NCBI GenBank assembly: GCA_025618425.1
Contig: CM046838.1
Coordinates: 21,082,211 to 21,146,210 of the forward strand
Source of the DNA: Heliocidaris tuberculata
Taxonomy: Eukaryota > Echinodermata > Echinoidea > Camarodonta > Echinometridae
Direction: 5' to 3'
DNA length: 64,000 nt
In this document: positions 58,739-64,000 of the stretch, in pieces
How positions within the stretch are numbered: position 1 is the first letter of the stretch
Layout: every line of letters begins with the position of its first letter
Notes under the pieces: generated by a model
What the model saw: the letters and a program-made list of their open reading frames with translations, nothing else
What the model was told of the DNA's origin: nothing
Database searches by the model: none
Position numbers and translations under genes: made by a program

Positions 58739-58859
58739 TCAGTATCCAATTTCCCAAATGATTAGATTGGTCGTTGTGTTTCTCGATTATCACGTAGAAA
58801 GACATTTTTTTCAATATAATATAATCCTCACACAAAATTATGCAAAGTTAATACGTTGC

Positions 58860-58909
58860 ATCATTTTCTGCAAGAGAATGATGATCATTTTCTGCAAGAG
58901 AATGATGAT
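58860..58909. repeat. tandem duplication of about 25 bases
   Basis: ATCATTTTCTGCAAGAGAAT occurs twice in exact tandem, directly before the hAT-like MITE. Confidence 0.9.
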
Positions 58910-59069
58910 CATAGGCGTAGCCACGGGGGCACAAGGGGTCCATGGCTCCCTTGTTAATCCACTTAAAGAAGTCATCCACGGAACTTGGGCTCTAGACTAT
59001 GAGACTCTTTGATTATGTGTGTCACCCACCCCCCTTTCCCCCCGTTCAACAAATCTGGCTACGCCAGTG
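58910..59069. mobile_element. CAGTGGCG family hAT-like MITE
   Basis: Starts CATAGGCGTAGCCACGGGG and ends CTGGCTACGCCAGTG. The flanks ATGATGAT and ACTATGAT match at 6 of 8 bases, a decayed 8-bp duplication. Contains C-runs. Confidence 0.65.
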
Positions 59070-59227
59070 ACTATGATTTTTTTTGTCTAAACTTAGAGTT
59101 GTTCTATAGAAGTAATAGTACATTGCTGTTAAATACCACATGATTTCTCTAATGTTCCCAGCAGTAGCAGTTGTTTCGCTTTCCTTCCTCACTATATGAC
59201 ATGAACGAAGAATATTTTCCTATAGCA

Positions 59228-59575
59228 GTATTAGTTTCCTTTCCTTTTTTTTTTTTTTCATTTGTATTTTTATTAGAAAATCAAAAGAAATCACAATAAT
59301 TACAAGTGATTTACATGATTAAAAACGAAATCACTGAACAAAACAACAACAACAACAAACAAACAAACAGTAAAAATAAAGTAATTGGTACAAAATAAAA
59401 AAATAATAAATAAATGAAATGGCAGAAAATTGAGTTACAAAATAAATATTGTTCAAGAGCGAAGCTCCGAGACGGGAAAGGTGAACCCAAGGATCGCCGC
59501 TGACACCAAACCTACCCGCATAGACGAACGACCAAAAACAAAGTCTCAACCTCACTGACAATCGAAAACTTTGTG
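59228..59575 (-). mobile_element. probable retroposed 3' end with poly(A)
   Basis: On the minus strand, AATAAAAATACAAATG leads to A14 (plus-strand T-run 59,245-59,258). Diverged direct repeats, TTCCTTCCTCACTATATGA, lie at about 59,180-59,200 and 59,576-59,595. They extend into flanking similarity, so they may reflect a wider duplication rather than a simple target duplication. AAC triplet repeats lie at 59,341-59,372. Confidence 0.4.
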
Positions 59576-61201
59576 TTCCTTCCTCACTATATGAAATGAA
59601 TGAAGGATACTTTGCCCTCGCCCCCCCCCCCCAAAAAAAGCCACAACAACAACAACAACAACAGCAGTGAAGAAACAAACAAAGCAAGCAATAACGAGAA
59701 AATATGGAGAACTTTTCCATGTGGGGAAGAACAAACAACGGTCCCTGTGTTTATCTTTAACAAGAGAGGGCAGCCGTCTTGCTTCGACGCTGCTGGCAAA
59801 TAAAATTGAGCATACGCGTCCTTGGTTTACATCACATTAAATAATGGCTGTAAGGCCTTACAAGTTTTCTACAATAACTGATTAAATGAGCACTAAACAT
59901 TATGTTCTTCTCAAATAATGCTTGAAAGGTTGAAATCCATAAATCTAAATTTCATGAATAACAAAATTCTGACGAGGAGTCACTTTTTTATATGAAAATA
60001 AAAATGGATCGTAAATGTTCAGTTTGAGGTACTAGTATAACGAAAACGAGAGACAGAGAAAGGTAAACTTCGGATTTAAAAGATAAATATCGCATGTGTA
60101 CTTTCATAGGTAGATGTGAACATACTAGTTTGAGATTTTACATTTTTTAAATATAAATATCATGGTGTAAAATATGGCAAACCCTATGTGAATTTGTTCG
60201 GAAGTCAACATCTAATACCTGTCAAGTTACTTACTTCAACCATGTATCTGATACTATACCTAAGCTAGCGTAATAATCAGTCGCAACCTAAGCCCCAACC
60301 CTATTCATGAAATAAAGCTTGGAAAAAAATGTTGCTTGTGAAAGTTTCGGATCACTGTATGACTGTGCTGAAGTTCATTATACCTTTGCCTTTAGCGACA
60401 AGATAAAGGTTAATTTTCTGAACCAATTTCAGTAATGTTTGTTTGCTTCAAGTTCCCAAAATACATTTGCAGAGACTATATCCAACGCAGTCGAAACATC
60501 AAAAATTATTAGAACCCCCCCCCCCCCCCCCCTTTCGATTGACTTCAGCTTGTTTTGGTCGAAAAGAATTATGTGAAAGTATTTAGGCTTGTGATTCGCT
60601 TCTAAATCTGTGAGCCTCTTTTAGGGTTCTGACGTATATTACGTGTTAGGGCAGTGACGCGCTCTGTCGAGTGGTCCAATTTTAGGTGGCGATCCTGCTG
60701 AGCGACTTAAAGCCTTGCTTGACCCGTAGTCGTGATGACATCACAAATCAGTTTGTTCTGGGAGCCTTTTGAGGGTTGAGGTATACTCAAGCTGAGACAT
60801 CAAGTAGGAATCTCATCTCGAGGACTGGTGAAAAGTAAAAAGATTGTTCTATTGCCATCAAACAAGATGAAGGTGAATGATCTCGTGTTCTGACAATGAC
60901 AAAATAAAAAAGAAATCATCGCACAATTTAATTAATAAACTGAATTTATATTAAATGTCTTAGAACGCTAATGGATGATATGATTATGTCCAACGAAATT
61001 CACAGAAAATCTACATAGGTATAAGTAGTGAAAAGACAATACAGAGTTTACTCTGCAAAGGATTTAACCTTTGATAAATATGAGAATATGATTTCGGTAA
61101 AATGAGTTTCCACTTTGGAAATGTAGCATTTAGTGAACCATACTTTAGTCATAATTTCTTATAGAATATACCCCCAAATGATATATTTATATCAGAGATC
61201 A
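59576..61201. other. unique non-coding sequence
   Basis: A C-run near 59,621-59,632 with AAC repeats after it, and a poly-C run at about 60,515-60,533. No open frame above chance. Confidence 0.4.
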
Positions 61202-61340
61202 GGGGGGCGTTTCATGAAAGGACTTGTCGGATATTTTATCCGACAAATTTGCTCTCAGCCAATCAGATGCAAGGATTTCAGTAGCTTATAACAGTTGTCG
61301 GATAAAATATCCGACAACTTCCTTTCATGAAACGCTCCCC
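61202..61340. mobile_element. CCAATCAGATGCAA MITE, best-preserved copy
   Basis: The left end GGGGGGCGTTTCATGAAAGG and right end CCTTTCATGAAACGCTCCCC mirror. Inner arms TTGTCGGATATTTTATCCGA pair with each other and with the right arm. The centre carries GCTCTCAGCCAATCAGATGC and GTAGCTTATAACAG. It has the highest arm identity of the four copies, so it is probably the youngest. Confidence 0.85.
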
Positions 61341-61443
61341 AGAGAACCCGGCACCGGTTTTAATCAATGGATGAAATGAAAACTAACAAGGGAAGGATAT
61401 AAGAGGCATCGTATAGAGTATTTTTTCACGTTCCATTTCCACC

Positions 61444-61445
<2 letters not shown>

Positions 61446-61491
<46 letters not shown>

Positions 61492-61545
61492 TTCTATCTG
61501 TGTTTTTTTTTTTCAGGCAGTAGCGGGGGGGGGGGGGGGAGGGGC
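61446..61545. repeat. CT microsatellite and poly-G run
   Basis: CT to about 61,495, a T-run, then CAGTAGCG followed by G14-15. The CAGTAGCG-G pattern resembles the start of the hAT-like family. Confidence 0.85.
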
Positions 61546-61560
61546 AACCATACACCCCAC

Positions 61561-62087
61561 TTAAAGGGATAGTCCACCCTGATCACAAGTTGGTTTTAAA
61601 AAAGCAGAAACATTAAAGAAACATTTCAGTGAAGTTTTGAGCAAAATATGAATTTTTGAAGTTGTAATCAATCAAACACAAATTGGCAACTTCGTGACGT
61701 ATCTTGGGAGCTCCTCTCCCATTTGCCCTGTACCCCCCAAAATCATTAATTTCCATTTTCTCTAAAGGAAATATTTAATCATGCATGCACCTTAGATATA
61801 ATCATTGCTCATATGTTTTTACACAAAACATGTAAGAAGCAAATCTATTCTTTCATCAAAAAATAAGTAAATTTAAATTTATGAAATTTTCTATACTGAG
61901 CAAATGGGAGAGGAGCTCGCAAGATACGTCACGGAGTTGCCAATTTATGTTTGATTGATTACAACTTCAAAAATTCATAACTTATTTTTTTCTTATCGGA
62001 ATTTACTCAAACTTTCACTCATCTGTTTCTCTCATTTTTCTGCTTTTATTCAAATCACCTAAATACCAGGGTGGACTCTCCCTTTAA
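61561..62087. mobile_element. TTAA-bounded foldback element, second family
   Basis: Starts TTAAAGGGATAGTCCACCCT and ends AGGGTGGACTCTCCCTTTAA. The arms are about 170 bases and include GAAGTTGTAATCAATCAAAC and GAGCTCCTCTCCCATTTG. TTAA at both ends parallels 30,193-30,780, and the first bases after TTAA (AGGRRA) are alike, although the bodies differ. Confidence 0.82.
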
Positions 62088-62255
62088 CAGCTGGAGATAT
62101 AGCAGATACATGTATTTATCTTGATTGAGTTTTTGCATGTTAAGATTATATCATACAGGCCCTAAACTCAATAAAATCCGGCTCTAAATATATGTTGTAT
62201 TAGTGAATACACCGGGGCAGCATGTCTTCTCCGAATCAGTCTATCGAGGAAGCGC

Positions 62256-62400
62256 TTTTTTTTATTTTTTTTTTTATAAATCTTTATTATTTATTACCTG
62301 ATAGGTACGTGCCAGACTGCACGTCTGACTGTCAAAAGGTATACGTTGATATACATGCACGCTAATAAAGGTGTTTTCAGGCAGCGGTGATCTTTATGTG
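62256..62400 (-). mobile_element. probable retroposed 3' end with A-rich tail
   Basis: On the minus strand, TAATAAATAATAAAGATTTAT leads into an A-rich tail (plus-strand T-rich 62,256-62,275). No target duplication was identified. Confidence 0.35.
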
Positions 62401-62533
62401 TTCAAATGCCGTCACGAAACAATACGGTGCAATTTTATATCATCCGTTGAATGATATCATGGATATGGAAAGGGCAACGTCATTATTCTATACCTTTACA
62501 TTAATTTTGTGATATCGTGTTTGATGCTTAGTC

Positions 62534-62725
62534 CAGTGGCAGATTGGGGGGGGGGGGGCACATCCTGCCCATGCCCCGCCCCCCCCCCCTTGGAAGAAAA
62601 GTATGCATTGTGCCTACCCTTTTTGTGATTGTGCCCCCCCCCCTTTTAGAACCCAAAAGCTTTTTTTTTTTTTTTTTTTTTTTTTTGCTTGTCAGAGATT
62701 TATGTGGAAAATGTACAATCTGGGG
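62534..62725. mobile_element. CAGTGGCG family hAT-like MITE, left part
   Basis: Starts CAGTGGCAGATTGGGG and contains G, C and T25 runs. The right end is not visible, because the CCAATCAGATGCAA MITE at 62,726 abuts it in a shared G-run. Confidence 0.55.
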
Positions 62726-62866
62726 GGGGGGGGCGTTTCAGCAAGTGTCTTGTCGATGATTTTAACCGACAAATTTGCTCTCACCCAATCAGATGCAAGG
62801 ATTTAAGTAGCTTATAACAGTTATTGCAATTTGTCATTGATGACAAGTTTTTATGAAACAGGGCCC
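62726..62866. mobile_element. CCAATCAGATGCAA MITE, copy
   Basis: GGGCGTTTCAGCAAGTG and TTTTTATGAAACAGGGCCC ends, with GCTCTCACCCAATCAGATGC in the centre. Confidence 0.78.
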
Positions 62867-62883
62867 TGAGTGACTATTAAAGC

Positions 62884-63082
62884 CAGGGGCGGATCCAGGA
62901 TTTTGTATAAGGGGGGGGGGGCACACAAATGCAGGTTTGTCAATTTTGCTTGGAGAGAGACCCCTAATTTTTTGGTCTCTCCAGCTCTAGAAAAGTCGCT
63001 CAATAGGGGGGGGGACAAAAAAAAAATTTCCCCAGCCCTCCAAAATTCGCTCAGTGGGGGGGGGGGGGGGGGGGGGGGGGTT
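62884..63082 (+). mobile_element. CAGTGGCG family hAT-like MITE, right-truncated
   Basis: Starts CAGGGGCGGATCCAGGATTT. It shares GCACACAAATGCAGG, AAAAGTCGCTCA and CCCTCCAAAATTCGCTCAGT with the minus-strand copy at 15,719-16,052, and ends in a run of about 27 G. Confidence 0.7.
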
Positions 63083-63593
63083 AAATGCGGGTCTACTATA
63101 GTTCAAACTCATCAGCTAAAGTTGTAAACTACACTAATAAAGAATAGTTTGGAATAACTTTTACTGTGTTGATTTGAATATTACACTATTGATAAGACTT
63201 TAAACAGAACATTGTTTTGACTTTTTGATAATGATTGTGTAAAAGATTGAGGATATGAGGATATTTCAGTTTCGAAATTTGATTAATTTCGTTCTTCATT
63301 ATATCAAAGCGCTAAATGTCATATCACTCGCAAATAAACACAATGCAGCATCGGTGCAGTCAAAGATGGTATAGATCTATTCCCAGAACTACTGTACACA
63401 CCAACTTCCCGTAATTCCTCGTACTTGTTGTCTCACGCCAACTGTCGGTGATCCGACATGGATCCGACATTCAACATCTCGACATCGACACTCCGGCGAC
63501 AATTATTGTTCCGGGCTTTATTTCGTCAAAGATATAGGACTGGGGTCAGGGTTGCCCTTGTAGGTTAGGTTTTGGGTTAGGGTGGCGTTGAGG
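63083..63593. other. unique non-coding sequence
   Basis: Contains GGTTAGGTTTTGGGTTAGGG near 63,562-63,581, reminiscent of but not a telomeric array. Confidence 0.4.
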
Positions 63594-63800
63594 AGGGATG
63601 GATCTAGGATTTTTTATAACAGGGGGCACACATATTCAGGATTGTCAGTGGGGGGGGGGGGGAGGGGGTGTGGGGGGAGGGGGTTTGACGACAAAAAAAA
63701 AAAGATTTTCAGTTCTAAAAGGGGGGCACAATGCATTGTTTTCTTTCAAGGGGGGGGGGGGCACGGGCCGGGATTGCCCTCCCCCCTAAATCTGCCACTG
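63594..63800 (+). mobile_element. CAGTGGCG family hAT-like MITE
   Basis: The right end AAATCTGCCACTG is followed by GGTTGAGG. CGTTGAGG precedes the degenerate left end AGGGATGGATCTAGGATT, a 7 of 8 duplication. Several G-runs lie inside. Confidence 0.7.
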
Positions 63801-64000
63801 GGTTGAGGTAGTGTTTGGTCCAGGGTTGAGCTTAAGAATTTGGTTTGTATAATAGGAAAAGGCCTATTGGCCGCGGAGCAATACTGAAGCCGGAGCTAAA
63901 GTCGTACAACCCAACTGTCGTTACTACGGAAAAGGCGATTGTACGCATGCGTGCATGCGTTGACATGGAATGCCGCGAGATAACAGACGTGTCAATTGCT
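63801..64000. other. unique sequence to window end
   Basis: GC-richer than average with alternating GCATGCGTGCATGCGT near 63,945-63,960. Nothing assignable. Confidence 0.35.

Noticed and set aside
59180..59595. Simple LTR-like pair of direct repeats
   Set aside because: The repeats are only about 20 well-matched bases with diverged flanks, have no TG...CA ends, and enclose just 390 bases with a poly(A) remnant.
63540..63590. Telomeric repeat (GGTTAGG words)
   Set aside because: Only a few degenerate words interspersed with other sequence, not a TTAGGG array.

Overview
The window is animal nuclear DNA and holds no complete gene that I can recognise. It is AT-rich and packed with microsatellites and long poly-G/poly-C runs. 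It also carries tRNA-derived SINEs, LINE remnants and at least a dozen families of short palindromic DNA transposons (MITEs or foldback elements). There are no operons, Shine-Dalgarno sites or long intergenic-free stretches, so it is not prokaryotic. The combination of GA/CT tracts, poly-G runs inside degenerate CAGTGGCG-ended elements, TTAA-flanked foldbacks and gcgattgattcgaatcaat palindromes suggests a marine invertebrate deuterostome, most likely an echinoderm such as a sea urchin. That is a judgement from sequence texture, not from a marker gene.

Layout. 1-10,839 is mostly unique sequence with one full SINE (1210-1531), microsatellites, a candidate minus-strand terminal exon (4584-5083) with a polyadenylation signal behind it, an AAT tract and several palindromic elements. 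10,840-18,404 is a four-level nest. A foldback element was split by a 5'-truncated L1/Tx1-like LINE with a 14-bp target duplication. The LINE was split by a 5.47-kb CACAGTG-ended transposon with a 3-bp duplication, which sits exactly between two codons of the LINE. That transposon carries a hAT-type MITE with an exact 8-bp duplication. 18,405-30,192 is unique sequence with scattered MITEs, SINE pieces, GA tracts and a candidate plus-strand internal exon (28,825-29,104). 30,193-38,228 holds large foldbacks, three of them bounded by TTAA. 38,947-40,590 is a 44-bp purine-rich minisatellite whose long open frames are an artefact. 40,813-64,000 is again unique sequence broken by SINEs, retroposed 3' ends, MITEs, CT and AT tracts, a tRNA-like sequence (51,847-51,919) and a near-perfect 34-bp-arm hairpin (52,091-52,179).

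The only coding sequence I can assign to a family is the dead LINE reverse-transcriptase C-terminus with its zinc-knuckle motif. The two candidate exons are supported by open-frame length and splice or poly(A) context, not by recognised domains. The most informative content is the transposon stratigraphy, which gives insertion order, target-site sizes and superfamily hints directly from the sequence.
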